A stretch of 64,000 nt of DNA from Actinomycetota bacterium (GCA_018268695.1 JAFDWD010001121.1:62001-126000); one strand, 5' to 3'. Shown: positions 34,822 through 43,359, counted from the first letter of the stretch. Numbers and translations are program-made. The notes: generated from the sequence alone by a model not told the origin.

Positions 34822-36382
34822 GTTGACCAAGTGGTGGCGGGTGGAGCACGGTGCTCCACCCGCCGCGCCGCGCAACCTCGGCCACCGGCAGGCCTGGGCG
34901 ACTCTCGCGGTGCTCTCGCTGGCCTCGTTTCTGCTCACCCTCGACGACACGGCCGTTAGCGTCGCCCTGCCGACGATGCAGCGCCAGCTCGACCTCGGGC
35001 TGAGCGGCCTCGAGTGGGTTGTCAACGCCTACACGCTCGTTCTGGCTGCCTTCATGCTGCCGGCCGGTCGGCTCGCCGACGTCTATGGTCGTCGGCGGGT
35101 ATTCCTCTCCGGGCTCGCCTTGTTCGGCCTGGCCTCGTTGCTGATCGCGGCGTCGCCGACCGGGACGCCGGCGATCGCTTCACGGGTGATCCAGGGCGCC
35201 GGCGCCGCGCTGATGGCCCCGTCCTCGCTGTCACTGATCTCGGTCTCCTTCGAGTCTGGTCGACGGGGACTTGCGGTCGGGATCTGGGCCGGTGTATCCG
35301 CCCTTGCCCTGGCGGTTGGCCCGATCCTCGGCGCGCTCATCACCCAAGGCCTCGGCTGGCGCTGGATCTTCCTCCTCAACCTCCCGGCCGTGGCCGCCGC
35401 CTTCTTCGTCGGGACCCGGGTGCTCGCCGAGTCCAGCAACCCCGATGCAAAGCGAGTCGACTGGCGCGCCGCGGCGCTGCTCGCCGGCGCCCTTGTCGCA
35501 CTGCTCTTCCCGCTTACCGAGGGCAACTCGCTCGGCTGGAGCTCGCTGCCGGTCCTCGGCCCGCTGGTCCTGGCGCCGATCGCCTTTGCCGCGTTCATCC
35601 GCCGCGAGCGCCGCGGCGGCGGGCTGGTCGATCTGTCGCTGTTCTCCAACCGTGCCTTCACGGCCGCCAACACCGTGATCCTGCTCTCGACCTCGGTGAT
35701 GTGCAGCCTCTTCTTCTTCCTCTCGCTCTACCTGCAATCGGTGCTGGGCGATACGGCGCTCGGCGCCGGCGCCGCCCTGCTGCCGATGACCGTGCTGATC
35801 GCGTCGATCTCCCCGCTCGCCGGCCGCCTCAGCGACCGGATCGGGGCGCGAGCGCCGACGACTGCCGGGATGGCACTGCTCGGCGCCGGCCTGCTCATCC
35901 TCTCGGGCCTCGGCGTCGAGCAGAGCTCGATCCGGTGGCTTCTCGGCCTGGTGCTCACCGGCACCGGGATCGGTCTCTCGACCAGCCCCCTGACCGCGAC
36001 CGCCGTCGGCACCGTCTCCAAACAGCGCTCGGGCGAGGCCGCGGCGATCTTCAACACCTTCCGGATGACCGGGCTGGCGGCCGGCATCGCCTTCATGGGC
36101 GCGATCCTCACCGCCAGCACCGGTGCCGCCGGCTCGGCGAGCAAGCAGGCGTTCGTCTCCGGCCTGTCGACGGCGCTCACGGTCAACGCCGCGATCGCGC
36201 TGCTCGCGCTGATCGCGGCCGCCGTCCTGTTGTCGGGCCGCGGCGTCCGCCCAGAGGCGTCCGCCGCCGGCCTCGAGCCGGAGGCTGAGCTGTTGCCGGC
36301 GTCCCCTGCCGCTCGCCATCCCGGGGCTGCAAGTGGCGCACCCACCAGCCAGGTGTCCGCGCCTGGGTACACGGGGGCGTAG
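34814..36382 (+). CDS. DHA2-type MFS exporter
   Basis: A 522-residue, 14-helix major facilitator. LLTLDDTAVSVALPTMQRQL in TM1, GRLADVYGRRRVFLSGLAL in the first cytoplasmic loop, and VIQGAGAALMAPSSLSLIS in TM4-5 fit drug:H+ antiporters with 14 helices (EmrB/QacA type). It should export organic cations or drugs; the natural substrate is unknown. The C terminus is a long Ala/Pro-rich tail. It starts inside the upstream gene's stop region. Confidence 0.9.
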   Translation: MSELTKWWRVEHGAPPAAPRNLGHRQAWATLAVLSLASFLLTLDDTAVSVALPTMQRQLDLGLSGLEWVVNAYTLVLAAFMLPAGRLADVYGRRRVFLSGLALFGLASLLIAASPTGTPAIASRVIQGAGAALMAPSSLSLISVSFESGRRGLAVGIWAGVSALALAVGPILGALITQGLGWRWIFLLNLPAVAAAFFVGTRVLAESSNPDAKRVDWRAAALLAGALVALLFPLTEGNSLGWSSLPVLGPLVLAPIAFAAFIRRERRGGGLVDLSLFSNRAFTAANTVILLSTSVMCSLFFFLSLYLQSVLGDTALGAGAALLPMTVLIASISPLAGRLSDRIGARAPTTAGMALLGAGLLILSGLGVEQSSIRWLLGLVLTGTGIGLSTSPLTATAVGTVSKQRSGEAAAIFNTFRMTGLAAGIAFMGAILTASTGAAGSASKQAFVSGLSTALTVNAAIALLALIAAAVLLSGRGVRPEASAAGLEPEAELLPASPAARHPGAASGAPTSQVSAPGYTGA

Positions 36383-36406
36383 GGCTCCCCCAAGGGGCCG
36401 GGGCCA

Positions 36407-36460
36407 TTCACCCAATCGACATTCGCGATTCACCGCTTCTTCATGGCATTGGCCGATCCT
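36407..36460 (+). promoter_or_regulatory. TTCA array with GATCCT
   Basis: TTCA at 36407, 36429 and 36440 (offsets 0, 22, 33), then GATCCT at 36455, exactly 15 after the last TTCA. It precedes the His-rich gene at 36488. The same offsets recur at 37838 and, within one base, at 44119. Confidence 0.7.
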
Positions 36461-36487
36461 TGCAATGACAACCAAAGGAGGTTCCAA

Positions 36488-36703
36488 ATGTTCGAGTTCC
36501 TCAAGAGATCCAATCGACCGGGAGGTAGTCAGGAGCACGCCGGCCATCATGGCTCCCATGCGCACGGAGCCGGCGGTTGCGGCATGCACGGCCACCACCA
36601 CGACGCCGGCGAGCAGGGGGCGGGTGGCGCGCCTGCGCCGCGCGACGAGTCCGAGGCAAGCGCCGGCCAGCCCCCTGGCGTCAACGCGGGGCACAGCCAC
36701 TGA
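36488..36703 (+). CDS. MFEFLKRS-type His-rich small protein (copy 1)
   Basis: A 71-residue protein starting at ATG 36488 (AAAGGAGG upstream). It has MFEFLKRSNRPGG, then a His-rich middle (HAGHHGSHAHGAGGCGMHGH), then an acidic/Ala tail ending AGHSH. It shares its first residues and layout with the protein at 38401. I know no family with this start. His and one Cys suggest binding of a transition metal. It is preceded by the TTCA/GATCCT promoter and followed by a 10-bp hairpin. Confidence 0.7.
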   Translation: MFEFLKRSNRPGGSQEHAGHHGSHAHGAGGCGMHGHHHDAGEQGAGGAPAPRDESEASAGQPPGVNAGHSH

Positions 36704-36717
36704 GCCGCGGCAGACCT

Positions 36718-36757
36718 CGTGGCGATGGGCGGGGGATATCCCCGTTTCATCGCCACG
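36718..36757 (+). terminator. hairpin after the His-rich gene
   Basis: CGTGGCGATG at 36718 pairs with CATCGCCACG at 36748. The loop contains the self-complementary GGGGATATCCCC. It probably ends transcription of the gene at 36488. Confidence 0.6.
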
Positions 36758-36831
36758 AAGGTGATCGTGCCGAGGTAGTTCGGCCGTATCGGGGGTGCGG
36801 CCTTTTACCGATGCCCGCGACCTTCGCTGCT

Positions 36832-36846
36832 CCTACATTCCGTAAG
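36832..36846. promoter_or_regulatory. inverted repeat CCTAC-N5-GTAAG with promoter block
   Basis: CCTACATTCCGTAAG (9 of 10 arm positions). GATGCC at 36810 lies 18 bases before TACATT. The gene starts at 36871. Confidence 0.55.
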
Positions 36847-36870
36847 ACAAGCTGCCGGAAGGGAGACGCG

Positions 36871-37017
36871 ATGAAGCGTCCGCCGATCAAAAACACCCCA
36901 ATCGAGCGAGCTGGCCGGACGTACTCGGCCTCGTCTCCCTCCTACGGGCCCCTCGGCTTCTGCCTGCTGTATCGCGAGCTCGGTCACGCGCCGCCTTCCC
37001 TGGGGAGGGCGGCATGA
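36871..37017 (+). CDS. YgaP-like (DUF2892-type) protein with internal deletion
   Basis: A 48-residue protein with GGGAGA before ATG 36871. Its start (MKRPPIKNTPIERAGR) and end (GFCLLYRELGHAPPSLGRAA) match the 79-residue protein at 38693 ([36 protein letters not shown]), but the two membrane helices between them are gone. It is probably a non-functional copy, although the frame is kept open. Its stop overlaps the next gene. Confidence 0.6.
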   Translation: MKRPPIKNTPIERAGRTYSASSPSYGPLGFCLLYRELGHAPPSLGRAA

Positions 37018-37286
37018 AACCTGCCGTGTCATCCGTGAAGGAGCGGGTCAGGCAAAGCCCGCCGATCACCGGCCGCGGGCAGGCGGCGGATTCATCGCGC
37101 TCCGGCGCACCTGGTGAGCGACCGTCGGCAGTGGACGCCTGCGGCTGCAAGGGCGGGTGCCACTGCAGCGATCGCGGCCTGGCGAGCGGTGAGCCGGGCC
37201 GGCTCGTGCCGAGGGTGGTCGAGTCGATGCGCGGGCTGTCGCCCTTGACCAGGCCGGCCAAGCTCCGCCGGCCGGAGGAACGCTGA
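37014..37286 (+). CDS. small Cys-rich protein
   Basis: A 90-residue protein whose ATG overlaps the previous stop. A compact cluster, DACGCKGGCHCSD, near residues 43-55 offers four cysteines and one histidine for metal binding. The rest is basic and polar. No family was recognised. The reading is supported only by the overlap, the direct junction with the USP gene and the Cys cluster. Confidence 0.45.
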   Translation: MKPAVSSVKERVRQSPPITGRGQAADSSRSGAPGERPSAVDACGCKGGCHCSDRGLASGEPGRLVPRVVESMRGLSPLTRPAKLRRPEER

Positions 37287-37829
37287 GTGCATCCGTCCGT
37301 ATCACCGATCGTGGTCGGCGTCGACGGATCGGCGGCGGCCGACGCGGCGCTACGCTTCGCGCTCGAGGAGGCGAGGCTGCGCGGCGCGAGGCTGCGGGTG
37401 GTGTGCGTCTGGGAGATCTCGGCGGCGGCCCTCGCCGTCGGCCCCGTGGGCGAGGAACTGCCCCGGGGGCTGGAGCGGGCGGCGCTGAGGAGGATCGACG
37501 AGGCCGTGCGGAGATGCGGAGCCGATCGCGGCGAGATTCAGGTCGAAAGGCGGGCGGTCAGGGGGCCGGTGGCGAGGGCGCTGCTCGAAGCGGCGCAGGA
37601 TGCGGAGCTGGTCGTGGTGGGCTCGCGCGGGCGGGGCGGCATCGCCAGCCTGCTGCTCGGATCGGTGGGCCAGGAGGTCGCCCACCACGCTCAGATACCG
37701 GCGATCATCGTCCCCCGGACGAACCCTCCGCCCCGACCGCCCGGCCGCGGCCGCGCAGTCGCCGCCTCCCGCTCCCCTCTCGCGCGGGCCCTGGCTCCCG
37801 CGATCAGCGCTGACGGCCTGCACCCGTAG
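37287..37829 (+). CDS. universal stress protein
   Basis: A 180-residue protein starting at GTG 37287. It has one USP domain: PIVVGVDGSAAADAALRFAL at the N terminus and the nucleotide loop VVVGSRGRGGIASLLLGSVG near residues 109-128. The motif suggests ATP binding. The C-terminal 35 residues are Pro/Arg-rich and unlike the family. USPs adapt metabolism to stress; no specific partner is evident. An inactive USP start lies at 17011. Confidence 0.88.
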   Translation: MHPSVSPIVVGVDGSAAADAALRFALEEARLRGARLRVVCVWEISAAALAVGPVGEELPRGLERAALRRIDEAVRRCGADRGEIQVERRAVRGPVARALLEAAQDAELVVVGSRGRGGIASLLLGSVGQEVAHHAQIPAIIVPRTNPPPRPPGRGRAVAASRSPLARALAPAISADGLHP

Positions 37830-37837
37830 TCGGGATC

Positions 37838-37891
37838 TTCACCGAAGCCGCAGACCCCCTTCACAGGACCTTCAAACGATCGCTCGATCCT
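37838..37891 (+). promoter_or_regulatory. TTCA array with GATCCT
   Basis: TTCA at 37838, 37860 and 37871 (offsets 0, 22, 33), then GATCCT at 37886, 15 after the last TTCA. It precedes the cupredoxin-like gene at 37924. Spacing is identical to the site at 36407. Confidence 0.7.
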
Positions 37892-37923
37892 GGCCTCGAA
37901 AGCAACGATGAAGGGAGCAGGCG

Positions 37924-38607
37924 ATGGGCCTCAGGCGACTTGTTCCGAAGGGCGCGAACGAGCGCCCTCCGACGCGGCTCCGCTACAGCGAGGGCTGCGC
38001 CTGGGTGCGAGTGGAGGGTGCGTTCTTCCCCGATCTGATCGAGGCCCGGGCCGGCGAGCGGTTGCGGCTGACCTTCCGCCGCGAGGAGACCGCGGCCTGC
38101 TCCGAGCAGATCGTGATCCCGAGCCTCGGCAAGAGCGTGATGCTGCCGCCGTTCGAGGACATAACCGTCGATCTCGGGCCACTGCCGGCGGGCGAGCGCG
38201 AGTTCTGCTGCCGGCTTGGCGTCCTGCGGGGGAGGATCGTCGCCCGCGGGCAAGCCCCGGACAGGCGCGTGGAAATACCGCCACCGAGAGCCGGGGTTAC
38301 TACGGATGACCGGGCCCGAGCGCGGTCCTACGCTGCGTCGGACAGTCGGTTTCGCAGCATCGGCAGATCCTCAGCCACGACCAAAAGAGAGGTTCATCCT
38401 ATGTTCGAGTTTCTCAAGAGATCACAACGACCGGTAGGTGACCACGAGCACTCCGGCGATCACAGCTCCCACTCGCACGGCGGCGGCTGCTGCGGCGGTG
38501 GCCAGCACGGCCACACCCACGATGCCGACGAGCAAGCGCCCGGTGCGTCGTCCGCTGTGGCCCAGGAGTCCAAGGCGAGCGTCGAGGAGCAGCTGCCGAA
38601 TCCGTAG
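37924..38607 (+). CDS. cupredoxin-like protein, open into a His-rich protein
   Basis: A 227-codon frame starting at ATG 37924 (GGGAGCAGG upstream). Residues 20-115 form a cupredoxin-like beta fold: GAFFPDLIEARAGERLRLTF, ETAACSEQIVIPSLGKSV, and REFCCRLGVLRGRIVARG. It closely parallels the protein at 41540 (ETAACSEKVLFPDF, GMGMLHGKVIAR). About 40 low-complexity residues follow, and the frame then continues without a stop into MFEFLKRSQRPVGD at 38401. Either a stop codon was lost or a true fusion exists. It probably binds copper outside the membrane or at its surface, although no signal peptide is seen. Confidence 0.65.
   Translation: MGLRRLVPKGANERPPTRLRYSEGCAWVRVEGAFFPDLIEARAGERLRLTFRREETAACSEQIVIPSLGKSVMLPPFEDITVDLGPLPAGEREFCCRLGVLRGRIVARGQAPDRRVEIPPPRAGVTTDDRARARSYAASDSRFRSIGRSSATTKREVHPMFEFLKRSQRPVGDHEHSGDHSSHSHGGGCCGGGQHGHTHDADEQAPGASSAVAQESKASVEEQLPNP
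38327..38341. promoter_or_regulatory. inverted repeat CCTAC-N5-GTCGG
   Basis: CCTACGCTGCGTCGG (9 of 10 arm positions), inside the open frame from 37924 and 59 bases before ATG 38401. Its presence suggests the His-rich protein also has its own promoter. Confidence 0.55.
38401..38607 (+). CDS. MFEFLKRS-type His-rich small protein (copy 2)
   Basis: A 68-residue protein at ATG 38401 (AGAGAGG upstream), paralogous to the one at 36488: MFEFLKRSQRPVGDHEHSG, then SHSHGGGCCGGGQHGHTHD, then an acidic tail ending EEQLPNP. A Cys-Cys pair and many His suggest copper or zinc binding. It sits directly before a DUF2892-DUF2933-CopA operon and is in frame with the upstream cupredoxin gene. Confidence 0.65.
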   Translation: MFEFLKRSQRPVGDHEHSGDHSSHSHGGGCCGGGQHGHTHDADEQAPGASSAVAQESKASVEEQLPNP

Positions 38608-38658
38608 TTGCCCCGGTCGGGCCTGCGGGCCTGCACCGATGCCCGAGATTCCGCTGCT

Positions 38659-38673
38659 CCTACGCTCCGCAGA
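38659..38673. promoter_or_regulatory. degenerate inverted repeat with promoter block
   Basis: CCTACGCTCCGCAGA (right arm weak). GATGCC at 38638 lies 17 bases before TACGCT. This is the third copy of the block seen at 34509 and 36810; the gene starts at 38693. Confidence 0.4.
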
Positions 38674-38692
38674 ACTGGAGGAGGAAATCAAG

Positions 38693-38932
38693 ATGAAACG
38701 TCCAGCAATCAACATCACCCCGATCGAGCGGGTCGGCCGGGTCGGCCTCGGTCTGGCGGGCGTCGTGGTCGGCCTCGTGCTCCTCGGCTCGGCAGGCGGA
38801 GTCGTCGCGATCGTGCTCGAGGGCCTGCTCGTCCTCGCCGGTCTCGACCTCCTCGTCACCGGCGCGATCGGCTTCTGCCCGCTGTATCGCAAGCTCGGCC
38901 ATGTGCCGCCGTCGTTGCGGAGGCCGGCATGA
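38693..38932 (+). CDS. YgaP-like (DUF2892-type) membrane protein
   Basis: A 79-residue protein with GGAGGAGG before ATG 38693. MKRPAINITPIERVGRVGLG starts a short amphipathic segment, two helices follow (LAGVVVGLVLLG; AIVLEGLLVLAGLDLLVTGA), and [20 protein letters not shown] closes it. This is the usual layout of the membrane part of YgaP-type rhodaneses. The paired helices are believed to be involved in thiol or sulfide chemistry. It overlaps the DUF2933-like gene by ATGA. Confidence 0.78.
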   Translation: MKRPAINITPIERVGRVGLGLAGVVVGLVLLGSAGGVVAIVLEGLLVLAGLDLLVTGAIGFCPLYRKLGHVPPSLRRPA

Positions 38933-39210
38933 GCGCGTTCGGAACCCGCGATCGAGACCAGTATCAGCACCCGCCGGAGCATCACGAGCACGAGAGTGAG
39001 GCGGAGGACCACGGAGCCGGTCACGGCGGACACAGCCGCTGGATGATGATCGCCTGCTGCATCCCGATGCTGGTGATCGCGGTCGCCTTGGTCGCGACCG
39101 GGGTCGTCGGCTTCGGCTTCATCATCATCGCGGTCGCCTGCACGGCGATGATGGCGATGATGCACGGCGGGATGTCGCACGGCGGAGGCGGGGAGGGCGA
39201 GGGCCGGTGA
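38929..39210 (+). CDS. DUF2933-like His/Met-rich membrane protein
   Basis: A 93-residue protein. Its N-terminal third is rich in His and Glu ([20 protein letters not shown]). Two helices follow ([20 protein letters not shown] and [15 protein letters not shown]), and the end is [16 protein letters not shown]. The order and the CC pair in helix 1 resemble DUF2933 proteins found in copper operons. It overlaps copA by four bases, so it may collect metal for the pump. Confidence 0.72.
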   Translation: MSAFGTRDRDQYQHPPEHHEHESEAEDHGAGHGGHSRWMMIACCIPMLVIAVALVATGVVGFGFIIIAVACTAMMAMMHGGMSHGGGGEGEGR

Positions 39211-41537
39211 CCGCCCACGCTGCCGCCACCCGCCTCGACGATGGGCGCGTAGGAGACGGCGGTCACCCCGATGCGACCGAGACGGCGCGGATCGGAATCG
39301 AGGGGATGAGCTGCGCCTCATGCGTGGCGCGGATCGAGCAGGAGCTCGGGCGCACCCCAGGCGTCCTCGAGGCCGCCGTCAACCTGACCAGCGAGCAGGC
39401 CACCGTCTCCTACCGACCGCAGGAGGCCGACCTGGCGGCGCTGGAGCGTGCGGTCGAGCGCGCCGGCTACAAGCCGCGCCAGGCGCCGGCGTCGGGAGAG
39501 GACCCGATGGCTCTCCAGGAGGCAGACCGGAAGCGCGAGTACAGCACGCTGATGCGCAAGTTCTGGTTCGCGGCGGCGATCTCGGTGCCGGTCCTGATCC
39601 TCTCCTACCCGGACCTCTTCGGGCTCGACAACTGGTCCTTCTTCGTCAAGGGCTCCGACTCGCTGCTGTGGGTATGGCGCGGCCTCGGCCTCGTGACCCT
39701 CCCGGTGCTGATCTGGTCCGGCGGCCACTTCTACACCGGCGCCTGGCAGGCGCTCCGCCACCGCCAGGCGAACATGCACGTCCTGATCGCGGCGGGGATC
39801 ACGGCGGCCTGGCTCTACTCGACCGTCGCCGTGATCGCGCCCGGGATCTTCCCCAAGGCGAGCCTGGCGGAGGTCTACTACGACGTCACCGCCGTCGTCG
39901 TCGCCCTGGTGACGCTCGGGATGGCGCTCGAGGTGAAGGCCAAGGGCCGCTCCTCGGAGGCGATCCGCAAGCTGGTCGGCCTGCAGGCGAAGACCGCCCG
40001 CGTCGTCCGCGACGGGCGTGAGCTCGACGTCCCCGTCGACGAGGTCGTGGTCGGCGACGTGGTCGCCGTGCGGCCGGGCGAGAAAGTCCCGGTCGACGGG
40101 GTGATCATCGAGGGAGAGTCGAGCATCGACGAGGGGATGGTCACCGGCGAGTCGCTGCCGGTCGACAAGCGCCCGGGCGACGAGGTGATCGGGGCGACGA
40201 TCAACAAGACCGGCGCCTTCCGCTTCCGGGCGAGGAAGGTCGGAGCCGACACGGCGCTGGCCTCGATCGTGCGGATGGTCGGCGACGCCCAGGCGACCAA
40301 GCTGCCGATCCAGCGGATCGTCGACCAGGTCTCGGGCATCTTCGCCCCGGCGGTGATCATCGTCGCGCTGGCCGCCTTCGTCGTCTGGTTCAACCTCGGC
40401 CCGGCACCGGTGCTCGCCTACGCGGTGATCGTCGCCGTCACCGTGCTGATCATCGCCTGCCCGTGCGCGCTGGGGCTCGCGACGCCGACCTCGCTGACGG
40501 TCGGGATGGGCAAGGGCGCCGAGCAGGGCGTCCTCTTCCGCGGCGGCGACGCGCTGCAGGCCGCCCGCCGGCTCGACGTGGTCGTGCTCGACAAGACCGG
40601 GACGATCACCCACGGCAAGCCGGCGCTGACCGACGTAGCGGCGGCCGACGGGTTCGACGAGCGGGCCGCGCTGCGCCTGGCCGCCGCGGTCGAGCGCGAC
40701 TCCGAGCACCCGCTCGCGCAGGCGATCGTCCAGGGCGCGGCCGAGCGCGGCATCGAGGTGCCGAGGCCGGAACGCTTCGAGGCGGTCCCCGGCCACGGGG
40801 TCGACGCCGAGGTCGAGGGCCGGGCCGTGCTCCTCGGCAACCGCAAGCTGATGGCCGACCGCGGCGTCGAGGTCGGCGCGCTCGACCGGCGTGCCGAGGA
40901 GCTGGCCGGCCAGGGCAAGACCCCGATGTACCTCGCCGCCGACGGCGAGGCCGCGGCGCTCGTCGCGGTCGCCGACACGATCAAGCCCGACTCGGTCGCG
41001 GCGATCGAGCGGCTGCGCCGCTTCGGCCTCGAGGTGGCGATGATCACCGGCGACAACGAGGCGACCGCGCAGGCGATCGCCCGTCAGGTCGGGGTCGACC
41101 GCGTCCTCGCCGAGGTCCTGCCCGAGGACAAGGCGCACGAGGTGCAGAAGCTCCAGCTCGAACAGAACAAGGTCGGCATGGTCGGCGACGGGATAAACGA
41201 CGCGCCGGCGCTGACCCAGGCCGAGGTCGGCTTCGCGATCGGGACCGGCACCGATGTCGCGATCGAGGCCTCCGACGTCACCCTGGTCGGTGGCAGCCTG
41301 CAGAGCGTCGCCACCGCGATCGAGATCTCCGAGTCGACGATGCGAAACGTCAAGCAGAACCTGCTCGGCGCCTTCGTCTACAACGGCGCCGGCCTGCCGA
41401 TCGCCGCCGGGGTGCTCTACCCGCTGACCGGCCTCCTGCTCTCGCCGCTGATCGCCGCCGCGGCGATGGCGTTCAGCTCGCTCACCGTCGTCTCGAACGC
41501 AAACCGGCTGCGCCGCTGGCAGCCGAAGGAGGACTAG
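39207..41537 (+). CDS. copA: Cu(I)-exporting P1B-type ATPase
   Basis: A 776-residue pump starting at GTG 39207. The HMA domain at the N terminus has [15 protein letters not shown]. The membrane CPC motif is [19 protein letters not shown] (about 417), with [24 protein letters not shown] (phosphorylated Asp), [20 protein letters not shown] and [11 protein letters not shown]. The Cu(I) ligands of the late helices appear as [11 protein letters not shown] and [15 protein letters not shown]. It expels copper from the cytosol. It is followed by a cupredoxin-like protein after two bases. Confidence 0.94.
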   Translation: MTAHAAATRLDDGRVGDGGHPDATETARIGIEGMSCASCVARIEQELGRTPGVLEAAVNLTSEQATVSYRPQEADLAALERAVERAGYKPRQAPASGEDPMALQEADRKREYSTLMRKFWFAAAISVPVLILSYPDLFGLDNWSFFVKGSDSLLWVWRGLGLVTLPVLIWSGGHFYTGAWQALRHRQANMHVLIAAGITAAWLYSTVAVIAPGIFPKASLAEVYYDVTAVVVALVTLGMALEVKAKGRSSEAIRKLVGLQAKTARVVRDGRELDVPVDEVVVGDVVAVRPGEKVPVDGVIIEGESSIDEGMVTGESLPVDKRPGDEVIGATINKTGAFRFRARKVGADTALASIVRMVGDAQATKLPIQRIVDQVSGIFAPAVIIVALAAFVVWFNLGPAPVLAYAVIVAVTVLIIACPCALGLATPTSLTVGMGKGAEQGVLFRGGDALQAARRLDVVVLDKTGTITHGKPALTDVAAADGFDERAALRLAAAVERDSEHPLAQAIVQGAAERGIEVPRPERFEAVPGHGVDAEVEGRAVLLGNRKLMADRGVEVGALDRRAEELAGQGKTPMYLAADGEAAALVAVADTIKPDSVAAIERLRRFGLEVAMITGDNEATAQAIARQVGVDRVLAEVLPEDKAHEVQKLQLEQNKVGMVGDGINDAPALTQAEVGFAIGTGTDVAIEASDVTLVGGSLQSVATAIEISESTMRNVKQNLLGAFVYNGAGLPIAAGVLYPLTGLLLSPLIAAAAMAFSSLTVVSNANRLRRWQPKED

Positions 41538-41539
41538 CA

Positions 41540-41917
41540 ATGGGAATCGCACAGGTCATCGTCACCGTCGGCGGGCTCGCCGCGATCGCCGCCGTCGCCT
41601 GGTTCTTCTGGGGCCCCCGCGGCGCCGCCGTCGCCGCCGGCCTCACCTCCTCCGGCTTCCAGGAGGCGACGATCGCCGTGAAGGGCGCCTACAACCCCGA
41701 CGTGATCGTCGTCGAGCACGGCAAGCCGGTGCGCCTCAGCTTCCTGCGCCAGGAGACCGCCGCCTGCTCGGAGAAGGTGCTGTTCCCGGACTTCAACCGC
41801 CAGGCCGACCTGCCCGAGGGCGAGCTGGTCCCGGTCGAGTTCACCCCCGAGGAGCCGGGAACCTACGAGTTCAGCTGCGGCATGGGCATGCTGCACGGCA
41901 AGGTGATCGCGCGATGA
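41540..41917 (+). CDS. membrane-anchored cupredoxin-like protein
   Basis: A 125-residue protein at ATG 41540. A helix (AQVIVTVGGLAAIAAVAWFF) anchors a single cupredoxin fold facing outside: VKGAYNPDVIVVEHGKPVRL, ETAACSEKVLFPDF, and CGMGMLHGKVIAR. Met, His and Cys are positioned as likely copper ligands. Such proteins commonly accompany CopA and probably take copper from the pump. Its stop overlaps an ABC transporter ATPase. Confidence 0.82.
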   Translation: MGIAQVIVTVGGLAAIAAVAWFFWGPRGAAVAAGLTSSGFQEATIAVKGAYNPDVIVVEHGKPVRLSFLRQETAACSEKVLFPDFNRQADLPEGELVPVEFTPEEPGTYEFSCGMGMLHGKVIAR

Positions 41918-42642
41918 GCCAGCGCCCGGGTGCGGCACCGAGTATTCCCCGTCAGGGGCCGACGCGCGCCGAGCAGGCCCGCGCGCCCGGCGGGTGCCCG
42001 GCGCCGGGGCACTGCGTGTTGCGCGCCGAGGAGCTGCGGAAGACCTTTCACCGCGGAGTGCCGCCGCGGCGGCGCGCGGTCGAGGTGCTGAGGGGCGCCA
42101 GCCTGATGGTCTGCCGGGGCGAGCTGGTCGGCCTGGTCGGCGAGAACGGCTCGGGCAAGAGCACCCTGATGCAGATCGTCGTCGGGCTCCTGGGCCGCGA
42201 CGGCGGCAGCGTCTGGGAGTCCGGGCGGCTCGGCTACTGCCCCCAGCAGCCGATGCTCTGGGACAAGCTCACAGTCGCCGAGCACTTCGAGCTCTTCGCG
42301 CGCGCCTACGGCCTCGACGAGGCCGCCCAGGAGGGCGCCACCACGGGGCTCCTCGAGGAGCTGCGGTTCGAGCGCTACCACCGCTACCGGGTCGAGGAGC
42401 TCTCCGGCGGCACCCGCCAGAAGCTCAACCTGGCGCTGGCGCTGATGCACGAGCCGGCGGTGCTGCTCCTCGACGAGCCCTACTCGGGCTTCGACTGGGA
42501 AACCTACGTGCGATTCTGGGAGATGTCCGAGCGCCGCCGCGACGCGGGCATGGGGATCCTGATCGTCTCCCACCTGCTCGCCGAGCGCGGGCGCCTCGAC
42601 CGGGTCTACGAGCTGCGCGAGGGACGGGCGGTGCTGGGGTGA
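41914..42642 (+). CDS. ABC transporter ATPase
   Basis: A 242-residue ATPase. The Walker A motif is VGENGSGKSTLMQ, the Q-loop LGYCPQQPMLWDKL, the signature VEELSGGTRQKLNL and Walker B VLLLDEPYSGFDWE, with SH of the H-loop in VSHLLAE. The N-terminal 35 residues are extra and Cys/Pro-containing. It forms an exporter with the two permeases downstream (GTGA overlap). ABC genes just behind copA suggest a role in copper or stress export, but no specific substrate is evident. Confidence 0.92.
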   Translation: MSQRPGAAPSIPRQGPTRAEQARAPGGCPAPGHCVLRAEELRKTFHRGVPPRRRAVEVLRGASLMVCRGELVGLVGENGSGKSTLMQIVVGLLGRDGGSVWESGRLGYCPQQPMLWDKLTVAEHFELFARAYGLDEAAQEGATTGLLEELRFERYHRYRVEELSGGTRQKLNLALALMHEPAVLLLDEPYSGFDWETYVRFWEMSERRRDAGMGILIVSHLLAERGRLDRVYELREGRAVLG

Positions 42643-43355
42643 GGACGCTCGCGCTCGCCGGGCAGAGCTTCGTCCGCGAGCAGCTGCGCGCGCCGCTCAC
42701 CCTGGCCCTGCTGGTCGCGATCCCGGCCTTCTTCGTCCTGATCTTCGCCGGCGTGCTCGGCGAGTTCTCGAAGGCGCTCGGCGGCACGCTCGCCACCCGG
42801 TCGGCGAACGCGATCAGCGCCGGCTGGGCGGCCGCCTTCCTCTCCGGGACGCTCGCCTTCTTCATGGTCAGCTCCTCGCGCGGCGCTGATCGCCGCCTGG
42901 CGCTGGCCGGGTTCGGGGCGCTGCGCGTCGCGCTCTCACGGATCGGCGCGGCGCTCGTGCTCGGCGTCACCGTCAGCGCCGTCGCGTTCCTCACCCTCTG
43001 GCTGCGCAGCGGCATCGGTCACCCGCTGCACGCCGCGGTCGCGATTTTCGCCTTCGCCGCGATCTACATCGGCGTCGGCGCCCTGGTCGGTGCCTTCGTC
43101 GCGGCGCCGCTGGAGGGCTCGCTGCTGGTGATCCTCGTCTTCTCGGTCGACGCCTTCTCGGGACCGCAGATGACCGACGCCACCGGCGGAGTCGGGACCT
43201 ACCTCCCCACCTATCACGCCGCCAACCTGCTGATCGCCGCCGCCGGTGCGGAGGGATCGCCCGCCGCGGACTGGCGCGGCGTCGCGGCCCTTGCGCTCGG
43301 CTCGCTGGCGGTGGCGCTGGTCGCCTTCTGGGCGGCGGCGCGCGCGCGGGCCTAA
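42639..43355 (+). CDS. ABC exporter permease (first)
   Basis: A 238-residue, six-helix ABC-2-type permease starting at GTG 42639. TLALLVAIPAFFVLIFAGVL opens TM1; SADRRL-like GADRRLALAGFGALR precedes TM3 as in this family. It shares layout and the DRRL loop with the second permease (GDRRLVVAGFRARE), so the two are paralogues and probably form a heterodimer. Confidence 0.82.
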   Translation: MRTLALAGQSFVREQLRAPLTLALLVAIPAFFVLIFAGVLGEFSKALGGTLATRSANAISAGWAAAFLSGTLAFFMVSSSRGADRRLALAGFGALRVALSRIGAALVLGVTVSAVAFLTLWLRSGIGHPLHAAVAIFAFAAIYIGVGALVGAFVAAPLEGSLLVILVFSVDAFSGPQMTDATGGVGTYLPTYHAANLLIAAAGAEGSPAADWRGVAALALGSLAVALVAFWAAARARA

Positions 43356-43359
43356 CGAG

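Noticed and set aside
39318..41552. 744-codon open frame opposite copA
   Set aside because: Product rich in Asp, Arg, His and Val with no fold or motif; shadow of a conserved ATPase.
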